Notes under the pieces: model-generated | What the model was told of the DNA's origin: nothing | Database searches by the model: none | The model's input: only the letters and a program-made list of their open reading frames with translations | Position numbers and translations under genes: made by a program | From: Patiria miniata | Taxonomy: Eukaryota; Echinodermata; Asteroidea; Valvatida; Asterinidae | Assembly (NCBI RefSeq): GCF_015706575.1 | Contig: NW_024037062.1 | Span: 4,770,811 to 4,834,810 of the forward strand | Direction of reading: 5' to 3' | Length of the DNA stretch: 64,000 nucleotides | Part shown: one piece after another, positions 44,411 through 55,084 of the stretch | How positions within the stretch are numbered: the stretch's first letter is position 1 | How the letters are laid out: each line of letters begins with the position of its first letter

Positions 44411-46244
44411 CATAATTAACTAAATTATTTTATAAACAAGTCATATAAAAAATAACCAACGGAATATCAACTAAAATATATGAAAAACTATACCTAAAAA
44501 ATAACTAAGGTCATCAGAAGAAGATCCATAAAATCCTTCTTAAAACCAAAACACTGAAACTATTCCCACAGTTCATTAATCTGGGCTCACACTGAGATAA
44601 CCAAAACACAAGCCTAAGGCCAGTTCTTAAGTAAAGATAAACAACGAACACAGTGCGACCAGCCTACAACAGGTGGATGATGATAAAACAACATTCATAA
44701 ATACCTCAGACAGTTTAGCTATTCCTATTGGTCGAGAGCCCGTCACGTGGCCGGTCTTAAACGGATGATAAAGACATGGCTAGCTGGTCTTAAACACTTT
44801 TCCAGTGTCACAATAAAATGTGGACTCCTAAAAATCCAGTGCCTCTTATCGTTTCATTGGTTGAACGTTCACAATCCTCACGTAGGCATGCGCAACACTA
44901 CCAGGGAGTCAGAATTTTATAGTTCTAAATTCAAAATGCAACGCGCCAGGTGCGTTCTGCGCGACATCGCGCAGAACATGATACGCGCGCGTCAATCTCC
45001 ATAAAAGGGTTGTTTACATCTTACTCGCCAGCTGAACACTCCATTATTTTGCAAGAGGGATGTTTCAAAAAGCATTAAGTGAATTTGTTGAACAAAATCG
45101 GGATGTTTTGAACGAATTATATGATTTTTTCTTACCGAAAAGGTATTTATGAATGGGAATAAATATGTGCTCCGTCGGTATTTATCACTCTGTTTAAGAC
45201 CACTTAGACTCTAAGTGGTCTTAAACAGAGTGATAAAAACCTCCAGAGCACACATTTATTCCCTTAGTAAATTCTCGTGCATACGAAATGAGCAATCTAC
45301 AGTGTACCCAAGGTCAACCAAAACTTTCACACACTCTGGCCTGGTCTGGACCCTGGACAGAGTCTTGCACACAAGATTTACAAGATAAGATCAGTGCTAG
45401 AATGTCTCAGATAACAGAGCAACTGGACCCACACGTGGTCAGGCTAACTTAGAGTGGCAGAACTGTGACTAGTGACTATGATGGTACAAAAAATGTGTTT
45501 GGCTAAATCATAGGCTAAATACACTTACAGTTAAAGGAGCAAACTGAGAGAATCAAATCTAAAGCAATTAAACAAACCAATTCCTACAATGAATGAATTG
45601 TCCTATCTCAGAAATGGCACGATTCATACAAGTCTCAGACATCTATTAAACTTCAAGTTATATCTGATCTAATCAAAAGGAAATGCTCAACTAATCTAAA
45701 GAATAAAATAACTATTCAGCAATCAATAAGCAAGGAAAGCTCAAGTAAGTTCAAAATGTTCAAGCAACCCCATGATGTGAAATCATAAATCAGCATCAAC
45801 TTGAAAAGTTAAAAGCCATAGGTTGAACATATATCTACATCAACTTCAATCTTTCTAATCATCATTCAGAAACTCCAAACAGTTCAAATGAAATATAAAT
45901 GAATCAGATCATTAAATATCTTTCATGGAAAATACTGAATCCATGGACCATGGAAGTGATCCACTCAAGAAAACTTTCAAAACAGAAGTCATAAAGATCC
46001 ATTCAAATATAGAGCAGAATATTGTAACGACATCATGAATTGGAATCAGACGCAATCAATATGTACAAGGAAAGAACTCGTTCAAATAAGTTTCATAGTG
46101 GAAAATAACTATCGACTCATGATCATGGAAGTTGAGAATAAAAAGTAAATATTCTCTGAAAATACTCAAGACAACTAATAGTTCGCTTATGAACTTATAC
46201 TAGTGATAAATAAATACTTAAATGAAGACAAATTTGGAAAACTT
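44411..46244. other. A-rich spacer between two 110-bp direct repeats; one large hairpin
   Basis: 44411-46244 is A-rich on the plus strand, with no long ORF. Around 44925-45000 is a CG-rich piece (GCGTTCTGCGCGACATCGCG). It contains the hairpin at 45155-45263. It may be an inserted element or simply the body of a larger duplication. Confidence 0.4.
45155..45263. repeat. Large hairpin, about 53-bp arms
   Basis: GGGAATAAATATGTGCTCCG to GACCACTTAG is mirrored by CTAAGTGGTC to CACACATTTATTCCC across a 3-nt loop. The inner 27 bp are nearly perfect (ATCACTCTGTTTAAGACCAC), and the outer part has a few mismatches. Palindromes this size are unstable, so it is probably young or a foldback element core. 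Confidence 0.9.
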
Positions 46245-46246
46245 AC

Positions 46247-46330
46247 CTGTGCCAGGAAAATGATGGGTTTACAAAATAATGAAAGTGTAACAGCGGTGAT
46301 TCCAGTCCAGAGCAAGGAGAGTGGTGTACT
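46247..46330 (-). CDS. Exon-like 84-nt segment with canonical splice sites (unassigned)
   Basis: Near-identical to the first 84 nt of 44261-44386. The acceptor GCTCTGGTGTAG| and the donor CAG|GTAAGT are both good; the frame is open for 28 hydrophobic residues. The identity with the other copy starts 24 bp before the acceptor and stops two bases past the donor. So either this is the original internal exon and 44261 a rearranged copy, or both are repeat sequence with chance splice words. Confidence 0.3.
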
Positions 46331-46566
46331 CTACACCAGAGCAAGGAAAGGAATGCCGCACCCGCGCACCAACAACCCATCACTCCAGGCCAGGCTGTTG
46401 CCCCCCACATTGTCTTACATAATACATGTGAACCATGCCTGACACAGGGCAACACCACAGAGGGTACAAGAAGAAGGAATTTGATGAGGCAGCATAACCA
46501 CCTTGAAAACAATAGACTTGCTTTAGTCATACACAAATTAAAATAATGGCAAATTTGGGGGGTATG

Positions 46567-46795
46567 ACACATATTAATATTAACAAATTAGAAAGGAAAT
46601 ACATATTTTCGAGAAGACGTGAACGAATGATCGCGAAAACACGTACTGCACGTTGTGCAAATCAACACCAAGTACACGATATAAATCAATTTCTAGCAAA
46701 TTGCGGTATCGAATTCGGAAAGAGGGAAAAAGTTTCCTATCCAGGGCTTACTATTGGAAACGAGGTAGGAAATAAAGTAAGCACTGGTGGGGTGT
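46567..46795. repeat. Interspersed repeat copy without the MITE (empty site)
   Basis: ATATTTTCGAGAAGACGTGA, ATGATCGCGAAAACACGTAC, AATTGCGGTATCGAATTC, AAGTTTCCTATCCAGGGC and AATAAAGTAAGCACTGG match 42156-42290 plus 42776-42870 in the same order, but with no insertion between GCGGTATC and the AAGTTTCC part. Confidence 0.8.
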
Positions 46796-48194
46796 TATAT
46801 TTAGCCGTTTCGGCAATTCAGCCCCAAACAGCTCTTGTTTTCGTTTAGATATGGGGTTTTTCTCATTTTTTCCCCCCTTTTCTTTTTCAAACGCTTCTCC
46901 ATAGGAATTGTTCACGTTTGTCTTCTACCAGACCCTCGACCCTCCTCTATCTGCGCAGGTAACGCTTGCATACGCCGGCGCGCGTTGTCACACACAAATT
47001 GAAGGTAAATGCGTAGAAAAAGGACCGCGTAGCTTTAAGCCCAGTTCATACTCTGCGCGAAAGCGAAAGCGAGCGCGAATTTGTGACGTCATGGCAAGTG
47101 TTTGAGAATTGCGCTGCGAATTCGTAAAAGTTGAACATATTTCAACATTTTTTTCTGAACAAGTTTCCTTTTCAAAAAAGAAGTGGTGCCCTTTTTTGTG
47201 GCATCTGCCGTTTGGGGTGCCTTTTTAAGAATTTCGCACATGTATCACCCTGAAAAGCACCATATGTTGGCCCATTATCGGACAGGTGGTATCAGCCCCT
47301 CTCCCCCCCCCCCCCCCCCCCCCGCCCATCTATTTCACAACGGATGTGTACGGAAGCGTATTTAGGACATGACCAAAAAAAAAAAAATTCTGGCCCACTA
47401 ATTCGCCCGTGCGGATTACTATTTCGCCCGGGCAGATTACTAATTCGCCCGGGCGGATTACATTCTGAGCAGTTTTTGAGCTCAAAACAACTCAAATTAA
47501 CCCAATTTTGGAATTAATATGAATTTGCTAGTATTTTAGGAACATTTTGGGGGCTTAATATTCTCAAAAACCGTTTGTTGGGTAATTGGGCTGTTAGGCC
47601 TAATCTCACTTTTTCAAGTTGGGGGGGAGGGGAATAGCATCATTCTCCGCAACTTTTCTTCGAAACGGTTCAAATCATAAACTTGAAACTCTGACTGAAC
47701 ATCCTGACAGAAAGTGGTACATTATAACCGTGACGTTATTGTAACGTCATCAAATATTACAATTATAGGTTTTTACGGGATTTTCGTTCATTTATAAGTT
47801 ATGAACTAAACGGGGAAAAAAAATCATGTTAAAGTTAGTATATAAGTGGTTTTCCAAAATTCGATTTTCTTTTCCGAACGAAATGTAAAGGAATATAATG
47901 CCCTTTAACAAATAAATTTGCTTGTTTGCTTCTTCAGGCCTTTATGTACCTTTTTAAACAGTGTATTTTAAATGGCGCGCTCCGGTTCAGAAATAATGTG
48001 AACACTATTCAGAACGAATGAGGAGCGTCTTACTCTTCATTCAAAAGTTCAATTTAATTAATTGTTTACTTGTGCGATGTCTCATTGGAAAGCTCATAAC
48101 TAATGTAATGCTAGAAAAGTATCAATTCAATTTGAAAATCTATTTTACAAGGTGCTACACCCCAGAAGAACCAACCTTAGTGCTCTCTTATTTG
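46796..48194. other. Non-coding; hairpin-family relic, poly-C, 21-bp triplicate
   Basis: 46811-46860 carries GCCGTTTCGGCAATTCAGCC and CTCTTGTTTTCGTTTAG, a relative of 15206-15365. There is a poly-C run at about 47303-47322. 47399-47462 is a 21-bp unit repeated three times (ATTCGCCCGGGCGGATTACT type). 47475-47770 resembles 48260-48700 at a distance (GAGCTCAAAACA(A/G)CTCAAAT, AACTTGAAACT, GACGTCATCA). No gene. Confidence 0.6.
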
Positions 48195-48257
48195 ATCGAC
48201 CAGACATTGATAAACATAATGTATTAAATACATTATGTTTATCAATGTCTGGTCGAT
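48195..48257. repeat. Perfect 63-bp palindrome
   Basis: Arms 48195-48225 and 48227-48257 are exact reverse complements of 31 bp around a single A (ATCGACCAGACATTGATAAA to GTATT, then AATAC to GGTCGAT). With almost no loop it would form a perfect cruciform. It ends just before the GAGCTCAAAACAGCTC repeat. Confidence 0.95.
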
Positions 48258-48308
48258 TGTATTTTGAGCTCAAAACAGCTCAAATGAATCCGTTGGCGTT
48301 CAACTTTG

Positions 48309-49385
48309 AGCTAATGTTACTACCCGTAATTAAATGTAATAGGCTTTGTCCACGCATAATGTTAATAACAATATTCAATTTAATATTCACTCTTAAATTT
48401 CGTCCCATTAACTAAAATGACCCATATATGTTTTCAATCTGTAAAGTACTCAGAAAAAGACCCGCAATGTAATAAGTATGAATTTGCAGAATCCTACTAC
48501 ATGTACATGACTTTTAGGGACATTTTGAGGAACATGGAACTTTTCAAGGTGATATGCTTGTTTAATAATGTTAGGTTTTGGGGACTATTTGGACAAAAAA
48601 ATCTGTGCGACCTTTCTTCAAAACGTTCATAGCAATATGAACTTGAAACTTATCCTGACGTCCTATTACTGTCACATCATTTTGACGTCATCAGGTACTT
48701 CATTCAGCGGTTTTCTTTAAGAACATGATTTTGATCATTATCACGTATAAACAACATGCTACTTTTTTGACATTGATAAACATATTTGATGTCCAAAAAC
48801 AAAGTCACTTGACCATTACTTCCGAGTTAACCGGAAGGTCAAACTTAGGTTATTTACAAAATGCAGACAGACGCCTCATAATTAAAAAAAAAAAAGTTCA
48901 AACGGGTGGTGGGATGTACATAAAACACAGTATGAAAATGACATAATGACGCCATAACCTAAACGAGCGCCCTCTAGCAGTACGTTCAAGTATTTAACCA
49001 TTTGCTAACATTTTACAAAATTACCATGACGATTTAGGTATGTAATGACGTCATGAAATTGTTATAAAATGTTGTTTCTCACAACCATGACTCGGAGCAT
49101 ATTTTATATCCTTATTTAGCTCCCCAAAATATTTAGCTCCCCAACATGATCATAAAAACAAGCAAATTCATATTTCGTCCCTAAATATTAGCAAATTCAT
49201 ACTTATTATATCTTATATCTCGTCCTTCTTCTGATTACATTACAGATCGAAAACACCTATAAACATTACGGGTCACTCAGTTATTACATGACAAAATTTG
49301 AGGGTGCATATTAAATTACGCGCCGATTAATAAACATTATGGGTCCATTGTTACATTTAATTTCGGGTAGTAACATTAGGGAGAT
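48309..49385. mobile_element. Foldback-like element with about 200-bp inverted arms
   Basis: The left arm 48309-48525 (GCTAATGTTACTACCCGTAA, TAATAAGTATGAATTTGCAG, TTTAGGGACA) is mirrored at 49170-49380 (TCCCTAAATATTAGCAAATT, CATACTTATTA, TTTCGGGTAGTAACATTAGG). The arms are diverged (about 75-80 percent). The interior carries TGACGTCATCA words and no ORF of note. Confidence 0.65.
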
Positions 49386-49405
49386 TTAGATGCACGTTAC
49401 GTGCA

Positions 49406-50884
49406 TCATCATCTCATCATCTAGGCGCTTGCGCTCTCTGTAAGTGTCCTCCACTGCTGTCTGTCTAATGTCACATGCCAGGTGCATCGATCCTTGATGT
49501 TGACCCCCGTGGTTTTCAGGTCCTTGTTTACTCTCTTCAGCCACGTGGTTCGTTGTCCCCCTCTTGGTTGCTTGTTCCTGCGGATTGCCTCTAGAAGTGC
49601 TTGCTTGGCAGGAGTTTCCTAGGGTAGTCTCAGGAGATGGCCTGTCCACCTAAGACGTCTTCGGGTAATGGCAGTACTCCAAGGGGTCTCGTTGGTTCTC
49701 TTGTACAGTTCTTTATTGTTGATTTTCTTTGGCATTTTGTGCCAAGGATTGAACGCAAGAGCCTTCTGTGAAATGCATCAATGTTCTCTTCGTGTGACTT
49801 AGTCACTGTCCAAAGTTCACTGTAACGTTGTATAGAAATACAGTTGCTATGAAGGCGCGGAATGTTTTGAGTTTCGTGTTGTTAGAGATTGCATCACTGT
49901 TGAAGACATTCCTGAATTTGTTGAAAGATGCCATCGAAAGAATTTTCCTCCTGGTAATATATCTTGCTCAGTGTCAAGTAAAGATCCCAAGTATTTGCAT
50001 TTCTTCCAACTGGTGTTGTTTCCGTTTCTACTGATGAGGTGTTTCTCTGTCTTAGACGTGTTTACTGTGAGGTTTCGCTCAGTAGTACCTCAGGTGCCTT
50101 CCTCTCCACAGCTGCTATCGGGTGGATATTGTTACTTGCCCAAGTGATGTCATCACTCATCAGCCATACTGTAACCCCATCTCAAAGTATACTGGTGGGC
50201 AAATAGGGTAGCTGTGGTTCTCGAGTTCCACAGGAAGCGATTGGGACTGTGTCTGCGTGCAGTAATTGTGATCCTGAAGAGTGAATGGTGTCTCGGGTGT
50301 TTCCGGGTCAAGTTGTCTCAGTGCTTTTGCCAGGTATTGAGTGAAGAGAATGGGACTTAGGCAACTTTAAGATGGAATTTTGCGTCGGGGTGATATAAAT
50401 CAAATTAGGTTTTGCCCTTCACCGACGTTTTTTTTAAACACTGTATACTCAGTGTGTTACCTCCCGAGTGAAAGTTGGAAAAAATCACTCGGGTGGGACT
50501 CGAACCCACGACCTCCTACTTAGGCAGTCTCCTTGAGGCACGCCGATGTTGGTTTTGAAGGGCTTACCCAACTGGACAGTTCCCACTCTGACTTGTAATC
50601 GAAAGCAAGATTGCCAGTAAGTGGAGTTCGTCTTGCTCTAGTATCTCTTTGAGATCCTCAAAGAGAACTATATACTCTCCTCACCGAGTCAAGAGCCTTT
50701 GACATGTCGAGCAGCAGCAGTAGGTGGTGAAGGCCTTCTCTGCTAAGATCTTTAAGGCAAAGACCTGCTCAGTGGTGCCTCTGCCGTGTCGATAGGCTGC
50801 TTGGGAAGCTGGTATGTGGTCGTCTAATCTGTCGGCGTTACGTTAGTGTCGGCGATACGTTATCTGTCGGCGTTCGCGTATGTG
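49406..50884 (-). mobile_element. 5'-truncated LINE (RT part and C-terminus)
   Basis: Minus-strand translation in order: RT block IPASQAAYRHGRGTTEQVFA with LKILAEKAFTT (about 50715-50810), then LFEDLKEILEQDELHLLAIL, the GVPQGDCLSP block split by a SINE, LFTQYLAKALRQLDPE, then RLLRSILGTKCQRKST and ETPAKQALLEA-like text near the C-terminus, followed by a GATGAT-type tail. The D-(M/F)-SKAFD region is frameshifted, and several other frameshifts and stops occur. The 5' side is missing (no endonuclease). CGTTACGTGCA at 49395-49405 and 50885-50895 is a probable 11-bp target duplication; the last 50 bp at the 5' end look like filler. The clade is not resolved. Confidence 0.85.
50364..50517 (-). mobile_element. 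tRNA-derived SINE inserted in the LINE
   Basis: The host word ACTTAGGCA flanks both ends (50355-50363 and 50518-50526), a 9-bp target duplication lying exactly inside the LINE codons for DCLS. On the minus strand it begins just before a tRNA B box (GGTCGTGGGTTCGAGTCCCA), lacks the A box (5'-truncated), and continues with a non-tRNA body to TTCCATCTTAAAGT. Removing the insertion would restore the LINE reading GDCLSPILF, which confirms the order of events. Confidence 0.88.
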
Positions 50885-50934
50885 CGTTACGTGCACGCGC
50901 GCATACGCGAACGCGCATTGTTACCACTGATCTC

Positions 50935-51941
50935 TATATAAAGACTGGATAGCTAATAGAGAGCCGCACAATGTACGAATTTGACGCCATATTGGTGAGA
51001 CCGGCTGGTGATCTACAAAGGACAAGTTGCCGTCTTTATAGACAGCTTGATTTCTTTTGTAACGTCGCGGCTCACTTGACTTATATTTTGGCCACCACCA
51101 CTGACCAACTGACCAAGGTTTACTACAATTTTTCTAACGTAGTGGTTACTTTTATAATGCTACAAATCACTTTTTCGGCGTTTTTGAAATAATAATCACT
51201 ACGGAAATGTGTTCCTTTTAGAACATCATAATATGTGTACGTGACCAAAATGCGCGTCAACTGTTGATACAACGCGCGCGTATTTACGCGTAGAACGTTC
51301 GTATTATACGCGGCCATCTTCGTGAGACCGGGGGCGAATTGGTCCATATGCAAAGTCTACTGTGTGAATGTTGTATGCATATCCGCTTCTTCTTCTTCTT
51401 GCGTGTGAAAACCAAAACAAAGAGGTAGTTAGATCTCTGGGTGCTTGCTGAGAAGCCACTCTCGGGTTGCTGCATCAACATCAACATCGATCAGGCCTTG
51501 GTACTCATTTGGGGGGCGATAGAGGGGGCACTCGGAGATGATGTGGTCAGCAGTCTGCTGCTCCGCTCCACATTCGCAAGCTGGGCTCTGGGGATAGGCC
51601 CCACCTCCACATGTCAGCATTGAAACGCCCGACTCCGGTGCGGAGCCTGTTTAGTTTAACCCATGCCTGTCGTGGGAGATCAGATCCTGGGCAACTTCTG
51701 GATGGTACAGGAATGTATCTATGCAGATGGTTAGGGGATGACTGCCACTTCTGTGTCCACATCCTGGCCATCCAGTGGGCCTTTGACTCAGTGGGTTGGA
51801 TAGTTGACAATAGATCCTTTCCACTTGAGGCAAAGGGGCGCCGGGATTTGAGTCTGGGTTGTGTCTGTTCCCTGCTGATAGCTTGGTGGAGGAGGTGATC
51901 TGGATCATATCCGCTATCCAGTCTGTATATAGAGATCAGTG
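50935..51941. mobile_element. hAT-type MITE, copy 2, interrupted
   Basis: The target duplication ATTGTTAC lies at 50927-50934 and 51942-51949. Ends and interior match copy 1 at 42295-42767 (CACTGATCTCTATATAAAGA at the left, TATATAGAGATCAGTG at the right). A 518-bp LINE tail has inserted near the right end. Two copies with different 8-bp duplications establish the family. Confidence 0.93.
51388..51905 (-). mobile_element. LINE 3' fragment inserted in the MITE
   Basis: A 10-bp duplication CATATCCGCT flanks it (51378-51387 and 51906-51915). The minus strand encodes the end of a LINE ORF2: WVKLNRLRTGVGRFNADM, then the Cys/His block CECGAEQQTADHIISECPLY and LLSKHPEI with a stop. Upstream is a further piece (HWMARMWTQKWQSS) in another frame. 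It ends in a GAAGAAGAAGAAG tail. It is a typical 5'-truncated insertion, of a family different from the LINE at 49406-50884. Confidence 0.9.
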
Positions 51942-52927
51942 ATTGTTACTCACGTACCACGTACTAGGCCTAGCCTAGGCACTACCAGGAAATACAGGAA
52001 TTCGGACGGACGTCCAATACGTGTAAAATGGTAAGTTCACGTCGGGTCAAAACGTGAGTAATTGCAACATTGTTTTAAACGTTTTTGGACAGTGCAATGA
52101 AAATATTTCTCTTTAGAATGAAAGTTCACTGATTATAAAGATGTACTTAATGGTCAAACTTCAGTCCACTTCGATGCATTTCTGATGTGCAAAAAGACCC
52201 TTGCTTGTGAAGTTTTCATGTTGGAAAGCATCGTGCATGTGCATCTATTACTATACGTTGCATGTAGCATGTAGCATACGTGTAGCGTAGACATGTAGGC
52301 CTATGCCCTTATGCAGCTCAGGCCTAACCATGGCGTGCTAACGTGTTTACATGAGCACCGTCATAAGTCTATACACGCGTAGACTATCCAGTTGTTTTGT
52401 TGTTGCTGTTGCTGTTCAGCATTGTTATTATTCTCTTGTGATTTCTGATGGAGACGTCCAAAACTAGGCCAGAAAATACGAGGACCATAATTATACTGAG
52501 TCAGTGAGTATAGGCACGTGGAGGATACAGAGGGAGTCCAGTAGATTTTGTTTTAGCATAGGCCTTAGCCCAAGTCTTTCTGTCCAGCAACATATTAATA
52601 TTATAACTAGGAATATAGACAAAGATCATGAAAATGATTCGCAGATTTTGTTTCAAGAAAGCCAAGGACAAAAATAGGATTCATCAACATGTGGCAGGGC
52701 CAAGTTTTACTTGTGTATTTTCATAGTGTAATAAATAGGTGTAGCTCCCCTTCGAAAAAGAAAATCATTTTAGTTGAAGTTTAGATGCCCCCCCCCCTTT
52801 GTTGGTAGTGTGACCCCCTGTTTGTTTACTTAAGCCCACAAGTCCCCCCTATATACATTTTGTAAAGGCTGCCACATTGTCATGCCACAGTCATTATTAA
52901 CCAGCAGACCAGCAGACAGACAAGATA
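51942..52927. other. Non-coding; nothing recognised
   Basis: Mixed composition with ACGT-rich words near 51950-52060 and 52255-52300, a (TTG)n-like stretch at 52394-52415 and a short poly-C run near 52788-52797. No gene. Confidence 0.45.
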
Positions 52928-53303
52928 AGGCCAAAAAAAAAAAGGCTCCGGTTTCTGGTATGGAGCTTGCCCAAAAAGTAGTGCGGCGACGCGGCTTTTT
53001 TTTTTTTTACCTGATTTTTTTTGCTTCAAATGTCTGGCTGATGACTACAAATGGTGCCCGACTAAACTTAGTGCAAATATATGGGAGTCCAGAGAGGCCA
53101 CATAAAGCTTATTCTCGACCATAACCCAATCTAAAAACACGTTAAAATTGTGCAGCAGCAGGATTCCAGTCAAACCAGTTGAGTTTGGCGGTTTTGAGAC
53201 ATTTTCTTTCATGGAAAAAAACCCTTTTTCATTTTGCCGACGCGTATGGCTACGGCGACGCGCGCGCATACCAGAAACCCAAGACTTTTTTTTGGGCCTA
53301 ACA
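52928..53303. mobile_element. MITE with GGCC(A)n ends, possibly Harbinger-like
   Basis: The left end is GGCCAAAAAAAAAAAGGCTC then CGGTTTCTGGTATG. The right end mirrors it (CATACCAGAAACCCAAGACT, TTTTTTTGGGCC). TAA stands on both sides, and a 3-bp TAA duplication would fit PIF/Harbinger. The A-run plus TTTCTGGTATG ends resemble the AGGCC(A)n family at 7385-12043 only in layout. The minus-strand ORF through it has no domain. Confidence 0.6.
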
Positions 53304-54688
53304 TAGCCTTTTATTTTCCTCCTAATTAGAGAGTGTTTTCCTGCTTGGATTTGTCTGCTTGTGGGGTCATTGGTGAGTTTTCTTTTGTATATTGTCCACT
53401 TTTCATTGATCATTTATAAGTATTTTTAGAACTTTATTTTGGTATTTCTTTTGGAAGTTTGTTAGATTTTTAGTTCAAGTAAAAGTGGGTTTGAGTCGGC
53501 TTTAAGCTTTGAAGAAATGCCAGTTCTGAAGTTAAGATATGGCCCTTTTCACATTATTTGGCTTAAGACATACATGTAAGTGTTTTCACTTCTTTTGATG
53601 AAGGTTGTTTTATCCTGCTTTTGGTGAGGAAGTTTTAGTTTTCAATTAAGACCTCTTTTTGAGTTTTTTTGAGAAATGTTTCTTAGTTGTTTTGTTTGTT
53701 TTCCGCAGCCTTGGTTTTACTTAAGGATACATTTTTTGGCCTTGTTTTATTATTAAGAAAGGTTGAAAGTTCATTTGGATTCTAGATTTTTGTGTTTTCC
53801 TGGTACATTTTCTTAGTGTTAAATATTTTCTTAAATTCTTGACCATGTGCTTTGGTTTTATCTAAAGAGATTTAATTCCTTTGTTCCCACGGTTCAATGG
53901 CCTAGTGTACAGAGTTTGGAGCCAGTAGAGTTAATTATTTTATGATGTGCTAATCCTTCACTTTGGGGATTAGTGTCTCCCACTTCCTTTGTATCTTAGA
54001 ACTTGTTTATTGTGACATGACTATTCATTACGTTATTTTCTTATATGTTTTCTCTTTTGTTTTTTCTTGTTACAGGTTTTTAGTTCATTTCTGTACTTTA
54101 AAAGTCATTTTCCACTAGTGCTGTGTGGGTTTCCCTTTTTCCCCCTTTTTTCCTTTGGTTTTTATTCTTTTAACTTAGTTTTTTTGTAATCATCTCAAAA
54201 ATGTATCCAATTGTTAATTTTTTTATCTTTGGCAAATTCTTTGGAGTGTTTAGAATTCATTCGTTTGATCCAGATTGAGAATTTTTTTATCTTGAAGTAT
54301 TTCTAAAGACTTGTTTTTGCTTAAGGATAGAAATTGTTTGTTTTGTTCAGAAGATCTTTTTTTTTGTGAGACTGAATTAAATTTTTGAGAAGTCTATTTT
54401 TGTTTCCTTGATTTCTTTTCTTTTCTTTTTTTTGTCCCAGTTTAAAAAGTAAATCGTGACTAATCATTGAACCAGGATTTTCTTCAGTGAACCATTTTTC
54501 TACGCTACAAACAGCTGCTTACATACTAGGGCCTCCTTATTTTTTTCTTCAGAATTTGTTCTTTTGAAACTGGAATGCAACATCCTTGGAAATGATAGAC
54601 AGTAGGTCAAACATCTCTATGTACTTTTAGTTTAATGGACAAAAGACACTAACTATACATTCATGGCAATAACAAAAGGCAATGTCTT
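53304..54688. other. T-rich, strongly strand-asymmetric block without a gene
   Basis: Plus-strand T greatly exceeds A for over 1.2 kb (TTTTTTGTAATC, TTTTCTTTTCTTTTTTTTGTC and the like), with few C. There is no ORF or tandem period that I can see. The asymmetry could reflect an old poly-A-primed element or an untranslated region on the minus strand. Confidence 0.5.
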
Positions 54689-54949
54689 GTGATGGTTGGC
54701 GTAGCGGTACTTTCCTCGCCTTCCACCGCTGTGACCCGGGTTAGAATCCCACCTGGGCCAATATGTGGATTGGGTTTTCAGCCCCTGCCTGATTCCGTGG
54801 GTTTTCCCCAGGATATTCTTCAAGGGTTTTCCTCCCACCTCTAAAACTGTAACTTCTTCTCATTGTCTTCTCTTCGCAGGTTTATCAGGCTTGCAAGCTA
54901 CAGTGCCTAGGGCGCTTTTGAGGAATCCTTGGTTTCCTTACGAGAAATG

Positions 54950-54980
<31 letters not shown>
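54689..54980 (+). mobile_element. tRNA-derived SINE with (ATA)n tail
   Basis: A tRNA-like head: A box TGGCGTAGCGG at 54697-54707 and B box GGTTAGAATCC at 54739-54749, 42 bp apart as in RNA polymerase III promoters. Then come a body with TTTTCCCCAGGATATTCTTC and GGGTTTTCCTCCCACC, a terminal part AGTGCCTAGGGCGCTTTTGA, and an (AAT)n tail at 54950-54979. The head has lost tRNA pairing at its acceptor end, so it is not a functional tRNA. No target duplication was read. Confidence 0.8.
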
Positions 54981-54982
<2 letters not shown>

Positions 54983-55084
54983 GTTAAGTCAAAATTTAGC
55001 TTGATATTGCACATTTTGATCTAAAAACAGTCTAGATCTGGCCTAGTCTAGGGTCTAGGGTCAAGTGGCATATACTCTACTATA

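Noticed and set aside
50491-50513. tRNA gene on the minus strand (perfect B box)
   Set aside because: There is no A box or 5' half; it sits in a 154-bp insertion with a 9-bp target duplication, so it is a truncated SINE.
53045-53413. 122-codon minus-strand ORF
   Set aside because: It overlaps a MITE terminus and has no recognisable domain or splice context.
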